The notes beneath the pieces are model-generated. The model was not told the origin of the DNA and did not search any database. It was given only the letters and a program-made list of their open reading frames with translations. A stretch of DNA of 64,000 bases from Candidatus Blautia intestinigallinarum (GTDB taxonomy: Bacteria; Bacillota; Clostridia; Lachnospirales; Lachnospiraceae), in contig DXIX01000015.1 of NCBI GenBank assembly GCA_019112635.1, forward strand, positions 1 through 64,000. Reading direction: 5' to 3'. Within the stretch, counting starts at the first letter, position 1. The number at the start of each line of letters is the position of its first letter. Shown here one piece after another: positions 10,759-20,277 of the stretch. The position numbers and the translations under genes were made by a program.

Positions 10759-10810
10759 CCTTTTTTTTCGGAAAACACTTGAATTTTATTTTGATTTTTA
10801 AAAAAAGGGA

Positions 10811-10838
10811 TTGACAAATCAAAAATCTGGGGTATACT
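10811..10838 (+). promoter_or_regulatory. glnN promoter (-35 TTGACA, 16 nt, -10 TATACT)
   Basis: ttgacaaatcaaaaatctggggtatact. Confidence 0.75.
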
Positions 10839-10869
10839 ACTGCACATAAAAGAAAACATGTTATTCGAA

Positions 10870-10914
10870 CCGCAAGCAAAGGTGCTTCGGACTTTGTCCG
10901 AAGTGCCTTTTTTT
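10870..10914 (+). promoter_or_regulatory. Candidate ANTAR-type antiterminator overlapping an intrinsic terminator
   Basis: CCG(c)AAGC-[AAAGGT]-GCTTCGG hexaloop hairpin (A1, G4) overlaps the 5' arm of the 13-bp terminator AGGTGCTTCGGAC-TTT-GTCCGAAGTGCCT-TTTTTT. Confidence 0.65.
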
Positions 10915-10979
10915 GCAGTTATCCAGCGTTATTCTGACCATGGCAGATCATCAGCACCTACATGAAAGGAGCAACTTCT

Positions 10980-13082
10980 ATGACGAAAAATATTCCTGAA
11001 TTATATGGCAGTATGGTCTTCAGCGACAAAGTAATGAAAAACAAATTACCGAAAGATGTCTACAAATCCCTGCGCAGGACCATTCAGCAGGGAACCCATC
11101 TGGACAAAGATGTGGCCAACGCAGTGGCAGTTGCCATGAAAGAGTGGGCAGTGGAAAACGGGGCCACCCATTTCACCCACTGGTTCCAGCCAATGACAGG
11201 CATCACAGCGGAAAAACATGACAGTTTCATCTCTCCTGTGGGAGACTGTGAAATCAACATGGATTTCTCAGGCAAGGAACTGATCAAAGGCGAGCCTGAC
11301 GCATCCAGCTTCCCTTCCGGAGGCCTGCGTGCCACCTTCGAGGCCAGAGGCTACACAGCCTGGGACCCTACTTCTCCGGCCTTTATCAAAGACAATACCT
11401 TATATATTCCCACTGCCTTCTGTTCTTACAGCGGAGAGGCCCTCGACAAAAAGACACCTCTTCTGCGGTCTATGGAAGTGCTGAATGAGGAAGCCCTGAA
11501 GATTCTGCACCTGTTCGGCAACGAGGAGGTCAGCCGGGTCATCACCACAGTAGGTCCGGAGCAGGAATATTTCCTGGTCAGCAAAGAACTCTTTGAGAAA
11601 CGCCGGGATCTTCTCTTCTGCGGCCGCACACTCATCGGCGCCCCCGCTCCGAAAGGACAGGAAATGGAAGATCATTACTTCGGTGTTCTCAAACCTCAGA
11701 TCGCTGAGTATATGCATGATCTGGATGAAGAACTCTGGAAAGTGGGAATTCCGGCCAAAACCGAACATAATGAAGTAGCTCCGGCTCAGCATGAGCTGGC
11801 TCCGGTCTTCGACACCACTAACGTGGCCGTGGATCACAATCAGCTCACCATGGAGATTATGAAGAAAGTCGCAGACCGGCATGGACTTGTCTGTCTCCTC
11901 CACGAGAAACCCTTCGAGGGAATCAACGGAAGCGGAAAACACAACAACTGGTCCATGACTACAAACACCGGCGTCAATCTTCTGAACCCCGGCAAGACAC
12001 CGGCAGAGAATACGCAGTTTCTGCTCTTTCTGACTGCCGTCATTCAGGCCGTGGATGAATATGCGGATCTGATGCGGATCAGTGTGGCCACTGCCGGCAA
12101 CGATCACCGTCTCGGCGCCAACGAAGCACCTCCGGCCATCGTGTCCATCTTCCTGGGAGAAGAACTGACCAAGGTACTAGAGTCCATCGAGAATGACACT
12201 TATTTCGACAACTCCAACCATCACATTCTCATGGAGACCGGTGCATCGGTGCTGCCGCATTTTACCAAAGACAACACAGACCGGAACCGTACCTCTCCTT
12301 TTGCCTTCACCGGCAACAAATTCGAGTTCCGTATGCTTGGTTCCTCTCTGTCCGTATCCGGTCCGAATATTATTCTGAATACCGCAGTGGCAGAAGTTCT
12401 CTCACAGTATTATGAGAAACTCAAACATGTCCCTGCGAACGAACTGGAAAGTGCTGTACATGCCCTCCTTCAGGAAGCAATCTCAAAACACAAGAGAATT
12501 CTCTTTGACGGCAACGGCTATACAGACGAATGGGTGGAGGAAGCCAGACAGCGCGGACTTGCCAACCTGCGCTCCACACCGGAAGCACTTCCTCATATAC
12601 TGGACAAGAAAAATGTTGACCTTTTCACCAAACATAAAATTTTCACTGAGGGTGAAATCCATGCCCGCTATGATATTCTCATGGAGACCTACAGCAAATC
12701 CATTCATATCGAGGCGAAGACGATGACAGACATGATCACCAAAGATCTTCTGCCCGCTCTTCTGAGTTATATGAAGGACCTCTCCAAGACAGCTCTGCAG
12801 ATGAACGAACTGTGTCCTGACCTTGCTCTGGCCTCCCAGAAAGAACAGCTGAAAAAGCTTTCCGGGCTCTATGACGAACTTTTCTCACTGAACAGCCGGC
12901 TGGCTGCTGATACTGTCACAGCAGAGAATATGAAAGACGCGCTTTCCTGCGCAAATTATTACCACGAGACCATCCTGGCAGATATGGAAGATCTGCGCAG
13001 GGTAGCCGATGAGGCAGAATGCCGTATTCCAAATACCTATCTGCCCTATCCGACTTACGACCAATTATTATTTACTCTATAG
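10980..13082 (+). CDS. glnN: Glutamine synthetase type III
   Basis: About 700 aa, MTKNIPELYGSMVFSDKVMKNKLPKDVYKSL...; AGNDHRLGANEAPPAIVSIFLG. RBS AAAGGAG supports the start at 10980. Confidence 0.95.
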   Translation: MTKNIPELYGSMVFSDKVMKNKLPKDVYKSLRRTIQQGTHLDKDVANAVAVAMKEWAVENGATHFTHWFQPMTGITAEKHDSFISPVGDCEINMDFSGKELIKGEPDASSFPSGGLRATFEARGYTAWDPTSPAFIKDNTLYIPTAFCSYSGEALDKKTPLLRSMEVLNEEALKILHLFGNEEVSRVITTVGPEQEYFLVSKELFEKRRDLLFCGRTLIGAPAPKGQEMEDHYFGVLKPQIAEYMHDLDEELWKVGIPAKTEHNEVAPAQHELAPVFDTTNVAVDHNQLTMEIMKKVADRHGLVCLLHEKPFEGINGSGKHNNWSMTTNTGVNLLNPGKTPAENTQFLLFLTAVIQAVDEYADLMRISVATAGNDHRLGANEAPPAIVSIFLGEELTKVLESIENDTYFDNSNHHILMETGASVLPHFTKDNTDRNRTSPFAFTGNKFEFRMLGSSLSVSGPNIILNTAVAEVLSQYYEKLKHVPANELESAVHALLQEAISKHKRILFDGNGYTDEWVEEARQRGLANLRSTPEALPHILDKKNVDLFTKHKIFTEGEIHARYDILMETYSKSIHIEAKTMTDMITKDLLPALLSYMKDLSKTALQMNELCPDLALASQKEQLKKLSGLYDELFSLNSRLAADTVTAENMKDALSCANYYHETILADMEDLRRVADEAECRIPNTYLPYPTYDQLLFTL

Positions 13083-13099
13083 AAAGTGTGAATTTAGAA

Positions 13100-14515
13100 A
13101 TGAATAACCAAAGAACTTTTTCTCAGACAGGTGTGCACGAAGAATGCGGTGTCTTCGGCATCTACGATCTGGATCATCAAAACGTCGCTCCCTCCATTTA
13201 CTATGGCCTCTGTGCTCTGCAGCACCGTGGCCAGGAATCCTGCGGAATTGCTCTCACTGACACAACCGGTCCGAAAGGCAATATCCAGGTTCACAAAGGT
13301 CTGGGGCTTGTGAGCGAAGTTTTCCGCTCATCCACGCTTGAGAGTCTTCACGGAGATCTGGGAGTGGGCCATGTACGCTATTCCACAACGGGAGCTTCCG
13401 TGGTGGAAAATGCCCAGCCTTTGGTCTTAAACTACCAGAAAGGAACTCTGGTTCTGGCCCACAATGGTAATCTGATCAACACGGATTCCCTCCGTGAGAA
13501 ATTGGAACAGACCGGAACCGTCTTCCACTCCACCACAGACTCTGAAGTTCTGGCCTGCCTCATCGCCCAGGCACGTGTGCGCACAGGCCAGGTGGAGGAC
13601 GCGATCATCCAGGCGGTTTCACAAATTCAGGGAGCCTATGGTCTGGTGATCTCAAGTCCCCGTAAACTTATCGGTGTCAGAGATCCCTATGGGCTGAAAC
13701 CGCTCTGTCTGGGAAAAAGGGATCATGCCTGGATTCTGGCATCGGAGAGCTGCGCTCTGGATTCGGTAGGTGCCGAATTCGTCCGCGATCTCCTGCCAGG
13801 AGAAATCTTGACCATTTCCGCAGATGGGCTTCATTCTAATACCTCTTTGATGATCCCCAAGTCAAAACAAGCCCACTGCATATTCGAATATATTTATTTT
13901 GCAAGGCTGGACAGCACGTTGGATGGAATCAATGTCTATGAATCCCGCCTCCGTGCAGGTGCCGCCTTGGCAAAAGCCTATCCTGTGGATGCTGACCTTG
14001 TGGCCGGCGTCCCTGATTCAGGCCTGGCCGCCGCCCAGGGTTACGCACAGGAAGCAAATATTCCTTTCTCACTGATTTTTCACAAAAACAGCTATGTGGG
14101 ACGCACCTTCATCAAACCGACTCAGAAAGAACGCGAGAACAGCGTTCGTCTGAAACTGAATGTCTTATCCTCCGTAGTGAAAGGAAAACGAATTGTCCTG
14201 ATCGATGACTCCATGGTGCGCGGCACCACAATGGCCAATCTGATTCAGATGTTAAAACATGCCGGAGCGCTGGAGGTACACGTGCGGATCTGTTCACCGC
14301 CGTTTATGCATCCTTGCTATTTCGGCACGGATGTCCCTTCCAACAAGGAGCTGATTGCCTCCTCCCATTCCACAGAGGAAATATGCAGCATTATACAGGC
14401 AGACTCTCTGGGGTATATGAAGATCGAAGATCTCAGCGAGATGACCAAAGACCTTCCTCTGTGCAAAGCATGTTTTGACAATCATTACCCTATGCCTGTT
14501 CCATCGGATAAATAA
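13100..14515 (+). CDS. purF: Amidophosphoribosyltransferase
   Basis: HEECGVFGIYDLDHQNVAPSIYYGLCALQHRGQESCGIA; PRPP motif VLIDDSMVRGTT. Start set at ATG 13100; upstream residues in the ORF overlap glnN. Confidence 0.95.
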   Translation: MNNQRTFSQTGVHEECGVFGIYDLDHQNVAPSIYYGLCALQHRGQESCGIALTDTTGPKGNIQVHKGLGLVSEVFRSSTLESLHGDLGVGHVRYSTTGASVVENAQPLVLNYQKGTLVLAHNGNLINTDSLREKLEQTGTVFHSTTDSEVLACLIAQARVRTGQVEDAIIQAVSQIQGAYGLVISSPRKLIGVRDPYGLKPLCLGKRDHAWILASESCALDSVGAEFVRDLLPGEILTISADGLHSNTSLMIPKSKQAHCIFEYIYFARLDSTLDGINVYESRLRAGAALAKAYPVDADLVAGVPDSGLAAAQGYAQEANIPFSLIFHKNSYVGRTFIKPTQKERENSVRLKLNVLSSVVKGKRIVLIDDSMVRGTTMANLIQMLKHAGALEVHVRICSPPFMHPCYFGTDVPSNKELIASSHSTEEICSIIQADSLGYMKIEDLSEMTKDLPLCKACFDNHYPMPVPSDK

Positions 14516-14516
14516 C

Positions 14517-14558
14517 AAAAATACCGTCGAATCCTGAAAAGATTCGACGGTATTTTTT
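14517..14558. terminator. Bidirectional intrinsic terminator between purF and the YoaK-family gene
   Basis: aaaaataccgtcgaatc-ctgaaaa-gattcgacggtatttttt. Confidence 0.9.
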
Positions 14559-14567
14559 AATTTCTGT

Positions 14568-15242
14568 CTAGGATTCTTCTTCCCGGATCAACATAACCAG
14601 AAACGCCAGGAACAGCAGCACACAGCTGACCAGCACGGCTTTTTCCTCCCACTGGAATGCCGCGAAAGTGCCCGCAGCGGCTCCCACAAGGAAAACCAGA
14701 TCAACACCCAGGTATCCCAGGCCTTTTCTTTGATACTCTTTTTCTCCGGTCTGATGATACAGATACAGCGCTTCCACGCCGCTTCGCAAATTGCCGGTGC
14801 ACATGGTAGTCGCACAGGTGATTCTGTGAATCTTCCGGAAAGTCTGCACCTGCAAAGAGCAGACAAAAGAGACCAGTACATTGGCAATCGTGTTCATCTC
14901 CTGGGGAAGAAATGCCACGATCACCAGCAAAAGAAACTCGATGGTGATCACTATCTGCCTCCAGTGAAACGCTGTGTTTCTCCGTTTCCGGTACCGGTTT
15001 TTGATGGCTTCCGCCATCAGAATTCCCACCGCGAAAGCTACGATAGGCACAATATACCTCGCCGCCTTCTCATACTGCCCCTGGGCCAGATAAACACCCA
15101 GGAGCACAATATTTCCAGTCTGGGCATTGGCAAACACGCCGCCCCTTGCAAGAAAAGAATAGGCATCCAGAATTCCTCCTGTCAAAGCCAGAAGAATTCC
15201 CGCCTCTATGGATTCTGATTTCTGCCATGTCGTTCTGTCCAT
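14568..15242 (-). CDS. YoaK/DUF1275 family membrane protein
   Basis: 224 aa, GILLALTGGILDAYSFLARGGVFANAQTGNIVLLG. Confidence 0.88.
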   Translation of the reverse strand: MDRTTWQKSESIEAGILLALTGGILDAYSFLARGGVFANAQTGNIVLLGVYLAQGQYEKAARYIVPIVAFAVGILMAEAIKNRYRKRRNTAFHWRQIVITIEFLLLVIVAFLPQEMNTIANVLVSFVCSLQVQTFRKIHRITCATTMCTGNLRSGVEALYLYHQTGEKEYQRKGLGYLGVDLVFLVGAAAGTFAAFQWEEKAVLVSCVLLFLAFLVMLIREEES

Positions 15243-15280
15243 TTTTCCATCCCTCTTCTCTTTTTTCTCTTCTGCTTATA

Positions 15281-16681
15281 TCATATATACAGGAAGAAAA
15301 TACCGATCGCTGCCATCAGAAGACACATGGGCATACAGTAAAACATGGATTTCAGCGGGTCAACTTTCTTGCCGAGAAGTCCGCCAACGATGCCTGCCAC
15401 CGCGAAAGTGGTAAGGTCTGCCGGCGGAAGTCCCTGTCCGGCTGTTGCCAGATGTGCGCCTGCCACCGCTGTGTTCACCTTGCTGACGCCGGAATTAATC
15501 AAAGCCGGACCGAAGAAGGAGAATACCACGTTCTGGGAAGTGGACTGGGAACCAGCCAGCATCCCCATCAGCACCAGCGCAAAGGAACCGCCCAATTTCA
15601 ACACATTGGTGTCTAACCCCTGGGCAAATACCTGGACCGCCTCGATCTGGCCGCCTGCATAGAAACTTCCCAGCATAAACGCGGCACACAGCTGAATCTT
15701 CACGGTCACCTTCACATTCCGGAAACCTGTGGAGAGAGTGTCTTTCCAGTCACAGCGAACCTTCGGAAAGAAAAATGTCACCACCGCAACGAACAAAAGG
15801 GAAAGCACGATACCATTGGTCAAACCATTCAAAATCGTGATATTTCCGATTGCATCAATCAGGGAGAGATCCTCACTCAGCTTAATATAGCCCAGAACCT
15901 CCGGCACAAAGTCGAACTGAACTCCCGGTATACTGATGGTACGGAAGAAAATCACGACAATCAGAATAAACAGCGGAACCAGTGTAATCCAGTTCTTTCT
16001 CAAAATTTGGCTGGCCGTCTGCCCTTGATTCGCACTGATTGAGTCCTCAGACAATTTCACATCCTTTGTAATCATGAAAATACCCACATAAAGACAGATG
16101 AAAATCACGATCACAGAGATTGTTCCATATCCGATGCGGACCACTGCGTCCGGGTCTGCTCCCACTAACGAGGAAGACAGGGCAAATGCCTGAGAGATGG
16201 GAGGCATGATGGATCCGGCACTGGCACCCATGACGATGATGGCACAGATTTTCTCTCCGGAGAGCTTCATATCTGCCAGAACACCGATCGTCAAGACACC
16301 GATGACCGTGGAAGCCGCAATGGCATCTCCCAGCAGAGATCCGGAGACCACCAACGCCAGAACGATACTGATGGTGAGTGCTCTGGGAGAATTCTGAAAT
16401 CTGGCCTTCAAAGCACCCATAATGGTCTCCATCGTTCCCAGCTTCACCTGGGTCTCCGCATAGATACTTCCCACTATTGACAGCGCAATTACCCAGGCAA
16501 TCCGGTTAATACCGTCAATCCAGGCTCCTACCCATTCCACCACGGAGAACACGCCGCCTGTCAGCAGGGAGAGAATACCGGCCGCAATCAGCGCCACATG
16601 GATATTGCCGCCGATTTTTGGAATCTTCTTGCACAGGATAATCGCCATCATTACAACGACAGGAATAATTACTTTTATCAT
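15281..16681 (-). CDS. Large multi-TM permease (ion-transporter superfamily, DctM/CitMHS-like)
   Basis: 466 aa polytopic; VVSGSLLGDAIAASTVIGVLTIGVLADMKLSGEKICAIIVMGASAGSIMPPISQAF. Confidence 0.7.
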   Translation of the reverse strand: MIKVIIPVVVMMAIILCKKIPKIGGNIHVALIAAGILSLLTGGVFSVVEWVGAWIDGINRIAWVIALSIVGSIYAETQVKLGTMETIMGALKARFQNSPRALTISIVLALVVSGSLLGDAIAASTVIGVLTIGVLADMKLSGEKICAIIVMGASAGSIMPPISQAFALSSSLVGADPDAVVRIGYGTISVIVIFICLYVGIFMITKDVKLSEDSISANQGQTASQILRKNWITLVPLFILIVVIFFRTISIPGVQFDFVPEVLGYIKLSEDLSLIDAIGNITILNGLTNGIVLSLLFVAVVTFFFPKVRCDWKDTLSTGFRNVKVTVKIQLCAAFMLGSFYAGGQIEAVQVFAQGLDTNVLKLGGSFALVLMGMLAGSQSTSQNVVFSFFGPALINSGVSKVNTAVAGAHLATAGQGLPPADLTTFAVAGIVGGLLGKKVDPLKSMFYCMPMCLLMAAIGIFFLYI

Positions 16682-16717
16682 AAACTTCTCCTTCCCTAAT
16701 CATGGAAAATCAACGGG

Positions 16718-17902
16718 TTACTCAATACTGCCCTCCGACAGTTTCCGGAAACGGGCGGGGGAGAAAGCATCCAGAGGGTAAGAAGTCTTTCCTTCTGTCA
16801 CAAGCTGCGCCATCAGTTTTCCCGTGATCGGCGCCAGCGCAATTCCGTCTCCTTCATGGCCGGCAGCCACGAAAAATCCCGGAACTTTTTCGGACTCACC
16901 CAGAATCGGCAGTCCGTCCGGCGTAAACGGGCGCAGTCCCGCAAATGCCCGGATAATATTCACATCCCGAAGAGCCGGGAAGAAACGCACAGCCCGCTTC
17001 ATGGTGGCCTCCATGGCCTCCAGGGTATTTTCTCTGTCGAATCCCGCAAATTCTCTCGTGCTTCCGATAATCAGGCCGCCTTCTTTGAGCTGCTCAATGC
17101 TGAGACTGGCGCCCATGCGCAGCACTGCCTTATCTCCCACTGCCTCTGGCTTGAATTTGATCACATTGTACCGGGCACACTGCAAAGTCACATCCATGAA
17201 ATGTCCCAGCGGCTCCGTGATGAACAGCTGTCCCTTTCTCGGACGGATCGGGAGATCCTCCCCTGCCATGGCCGCCACTTCCGCTGCCCAGGAACCCGCC
17301 GCGTCAATGATCTGGTCCGCGTAATAAGTTCCCTTTGTGGTCTCCACTCCCATCACACGGTTCATCTTCACCAGCACTTTGGTCACCTCTGTGTTATAGA
17401 GCACTTCCGCCCCCAGCCGTTTTGCCGCACGGATATAGGCAAAAGTAAGTTTCAGAGGATTCACTTTCCCGCTGGTTGGGGAATAGAGTGCTCCGTACAG
17501 ATCCGGATTCAGCTGCGGTTCAATTTTACATGCCTCTTTCATGGAAATCATATAGATATCCACGCCGCTTTTTCTCTGTTCCTTGACTATATCGGAGAGA
17601 ATCTTCCACTCCAGTTCCGTCTCAGCCGGCTGCATGCCGCCGCAGTTTTTGCGGTACTCCACATCCATTCCCAGCTCCTGGGACAGATCGTCAAACATGG
17701 CGATACTCTGGATGGCCAGCTCCATCTGAAGTCCCGGTTTCTTCGTGTGATATCCCACAACTCCATCCGATGCTCCCGCCGAGCCGCTGCAGTTATCCCT
17801 TCTCTCGATCATCAAAACACGTTTTCCCATCTTACTTAAATAATATGTAATGGAACTGCCTATTACTCCGCCGCCGATTACAATAATATCTGGTTTACTC
17901 AT
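16718..17902 (-). CDS. FAD-dependent DAO-family oxidoreductase (glycine/sarcosine/D-amino acid oxidase-like)
   Basis: GGGVIGSSITYYLSKMGKRVLMIERRDNCSGSAGASDG; C-terminal RPFTPDGLPILG and GHEGDGIALAP. Confidence 0.88.
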   Translation of the reverse strand: MSKPDIIVIGGGVIGSSITYYLSKMGKRVLMIERRDNCSGSAGASDGVVGYHTKKPGLQMELAIQSIAMFDDLSQELGMDVEYRKNCGGMQPAETELEWKILSDIVKEQRKSGVDIYMISMKEACKIEPQLNPDLYGALYSPTSGKVNPLKLTFAYIRAAKRLGAEVLYNTEVTKVLVKMNRVMGVETTKGTYYADQIIDAAGSWAAEVAAMAGEDLPIRPRKGQLFITEPLGHFMDVTLQCARYNVIKFKPEAVGDKAVLRMGASLSIEQLKEGGLIIGSTREFAGFDRENTLEAMEATMKRAVRFFPALRDVNIIRAFAGLRPFTPDGLPILGESEKVPGFFVAAGHEGDGIALAPITGKLMAQLVTEGKTSYPLDAFSPARFRKLSEGSIE

Positions 17903-18167
17903 CTGTCTGCCCTCCGATGACCCCGATTTTCACCGGACGAACCGGCATTCTCTTCTTCTGAGGAAGAATCTCTTCCATAGGAATCCCTGTCTCCTCAGCT
18001 ATAATCTTCATCACAAGGCGCTCACAGGTCTTTCCCTGGCACAGTCCCATACCTGCTCGCACTCTTCTCTTCACACCGTCCACTGTCGTCGCGCCGTCCC
18101 GGATCGCATCCACAATCTCCTGTCTGGTCACTTCCTGACAGCGGCAGATAATCACATCATTATCCAT
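17895..18167 (-). CDS. BFD-like (2Fe-2S)-binding protein
   Basis: MDNDVIICRCQEVTRQEIVDAIRDGATTVDGVKRRVRAGMGLCQGKTC; start moved to 18167 (RBS AGGAGG). Confidence 0.85.
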   Translation of the reverse strand: MDNDVIICRCQEVTRQEIVDAIRDGATTVDGVKRRVRAGMGLCQGKTCERLVMKIIAEETGIPMEEILPQKKRMPVRPVKIGVIGGQTDE

Positions 18168-18180
18168 CTTATCGTCCCTC

Positions 18181-18690
18181 CTAAGATCTGCAAAGCCTCT
18201 TGATACTCCGAACTTCATCCACAAACTCCAGAGGAACAGCGATGCTGACCACTGCGGTCCCCTGGTAGGACTTCGGCTTTTTCACAGACAGCACGCGTGC
18301 CGGACAGACTACCTCTCCTCCACGGCTCACTGCCTCCACCTGATCTCCTTTCTGGGGAAGCGGAAGATACTCGAACGGAAAATCGATTGTCCCTTCTGTC
18401 TCACTGTAACTTTTGTCCACCACGGTGATGGCAAGCCCCGGACAGGCAGCCACACACGCACCGCAGCCGGTACATTTCTCTTCATCAATTCGCGGAAGAT
18501 CTGTGATCTGTTCCCCGATGTGGATCGCCTGAAAACGGCAGGCACTCTCACAGGGATTGCAGGGAATCTCCTGTACACACTCAATCACTGCCACACGCCC
18601 CTGTCTCATCCTCTCCTGGGACGGTACGCCCGGGGCCTGTCTTAATTCTTCTTTGGAAGGAACTCCTGTGTATGCCACTCCCTCTCTCAC
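18181..18690 (-). CDS. 4Fe-4S ferredoxin-type subunit
   Basis: CNPCESACRFQAIHIGE...CTGCGACVAACPGLAITVV. Confidence 0.85.
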   Translation of the reverse strand: MREGVAYTGVPSKEELRQAPGVPSQERMRQGRVAVIECVQEIPCNPCESACRFQAIHIGEQITDLPRIDEEKCTGCGACVAACPGLAITVVDKSYSETEGTIDFPFEYLPLPQKGDQVEAVSRGGEVVCPARVLSVKKPKSYQGTAVVSIAVPLEFVDEVRSIKRLCRS

Positions 18691-19805
18691 CGTGTCATCT
18701 CCCCTTTCTGATAGCTTTCCATATCTGCCAGCTGCTTCTCCTTGGAACTCTTTCTTCTCTCTCCAAAGACGCCGGAGCGCAGGACATTCAGGCGGTTCTG
18801 GATCTGTTCTTTCTTCACAGCCGCCTCCTCATGGCTCAGATATCCCAGAGACTCTGCTGCCGCCACTCCGGCCATATTTCCTTCTTCCATGGCTGAGGAC
18901 GCTTCTTCCACACCCGTGATATCACCAGCCACATAGACACCTTTCACCGTTGTCTCCATATTCCGGTCATGCAGCGGCACATGTCCTCCGAAAGCCGGGA
19001 TATAGTCAAACTTACATCCCACCATCCAGGCAAGCTCCGTCATCGGGTTCAGTCCCACGGCAAGGCAGACCGTGTCCACGTCAAAATCCTGCTCTGTTCC
19101 CTCGATCATATTCCAGTGTTCATCCAGGGCTGCAATCTGCACACCCTCCACCTCTTCTTTTCCATAGACCTGCTTGATCGTGTGGCTCACATAGATCGGC
19201 ACGCCTGCTCTTCGAAGCTTGCCGGCATGTACGCCATAACCGCCGATCTTCGGCGCGCCTTCCACCAGAGCCACAACCTCTGCCCCGGCCTGCATCAGCT
19301 GATAAGACACAATCAGCCCCACATTTCCCGAGCCCACCATCAGGATTCTCTTACCTGGCAGTACCCGGTTCACATTGATCATTGTCTGCGCTGCCCCAGC
19401 TCCCATGACACCTGGGAGAGTACTTCCCGGGAATGCCATATAGTTTTCCTTCGCCCCGCTGGCGATGATAATCTTCTTCGCCTTGACAGAATAATTGAGT
19501 CCCTCGTGAATGACTCCCACACTCTTATCCGGCAAAAGACCATAGACCAGGCTGTCCAGCATGACATCCGCGCCGCTCTCTTTCACCTGTGTGAGCAGTT
19601 CCTCACCGATCAGATAGCCGCGCACCCCTGCGTGATGCTCCCTGGAGCCGAAAAATTTATGGATTTGCTTGAACAGCTGTCCGCCGGGCCTTTTGTTCTC
19701 ATCAATCAAGGTCACTTTCGCTCCGGCAGCGGCAGCCTGGTAGGCGGCAGACAAACCGGCCGGGCCCGCCCCGATCACCGCGATATCTGTCTCAATCTGC
19801 CTCAT
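18687..19805 (-). CDS. NAD(P)/FAD-dependent oxidoreductase (HcnB/sarcosine oxidase alpha-like)
   Basis: MRQIETDIAVIGAGPAGLSAAYQAAAAGAKVTLIDENKRPGGQLFKQIHKFFGSREHHAG; second GxGxxG MVGSGNVGLI. Confidence 0.88.
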   Translation of the reverse strand: MRQIETDIAVIGAGPAGLSAAYQAAAAGAKVTLIDENKRPGGQLFKQIHKFFGSREHHAGVRGYLIGEELLTQVKESGADVMLDSLVYGLLPDKSVGVIHEGLNYSVKAKKIIIASGAKENYMAFPGSTLPGVMGAGAAQTMINVNRVLPGKRILMVGSGNVGLIVSYQLMQAGAEVVALVEGAPKIGGYGVHAGKLRRAGVPIYVSHTIKQVYGKEEVEGVQIAALDEHWNMIEGTEQDFDVDTVCLAVGLNPMTELAWMVGCKFDYIPAFGGHVPLHDRNMETTVKGVYVAGDITGVEEASSAMEEGNMAGVAAAESLGYLSHEEAAVKKEQIQNRLNVLRSGVFGERRKSSKEKQLADMESYQKGEMTR

Positions 19806-20134
19806 TTTTCTGCCTCCTTCCCGGTATGTTTCAGTGCGACCAGTCCCTCCTGTTTTTCCACACGCATACCGTCCTTGACATAAGTCACACAGGTTCTTGT
19901 GTTCGGCACACCGTCCACAATCATCATACAGTCGGTACATCTTCCGATTGCACAGAAAATTCCTCGCGGTTCTTTTCTCTTGGCCGTTGTGCGGAAGACA
20001 CGAATTCCTGCGTTCATCAGGGCCGCCGCCACAGGCTCGCCCTCGTAAGCTTCCAGAGGCCTGCCGTTATAATACAGTGTCACTTTCTTCTGTTGGGGAA
20101 GATCGCCCAGAATCGGATGTTTCTCCACTCTCAT
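19802..20134 (-). CDS. (2Fe-2S)-binding protein (HcnA-like)
   Basis: GIFCAIGRCTDCMMIVDGVPNTRTC plant-type 2Fe-2S motif; start at 20134. Confidence 0.85.
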   Translation of the reverse strand: MRVEKHPILGDLPQQKKVTLYYNGRPLEAYEGEPVAAALMNAGIRVFRTTAKRKEPRGIFCAIGRCTDCMMIVDGVPNTRTCVTYVKDGMRVEKQEGLVALKHTGKEAEK

Positions 20135-20277
20135 CTTTTCTTCGTACCTCTCTTCTTTTTTTATTGGCAGAAAAAAGGCTGTACGCTTTGACTCTTTCTT
20201 TTGAACCACTGCACATACCGCATTTTCAAAAAAGAATCATCAAAGCTGTACAGCACTTTCATGCAATGTAAAACCTT

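Noticed and set aside
10679-10879. 66-aa minus-strand ORF upstream of pyrG as a full protein
   Set aside because: Its 5' part lies upstream of the predicted pyrG promoter; only the last 14 codons could be a leader peptide.
16856-17839. 327-aa plus-strand ORF
   Set aside because: Antisense to the DAO-family oxidoreductase gene; no recognisable fold.
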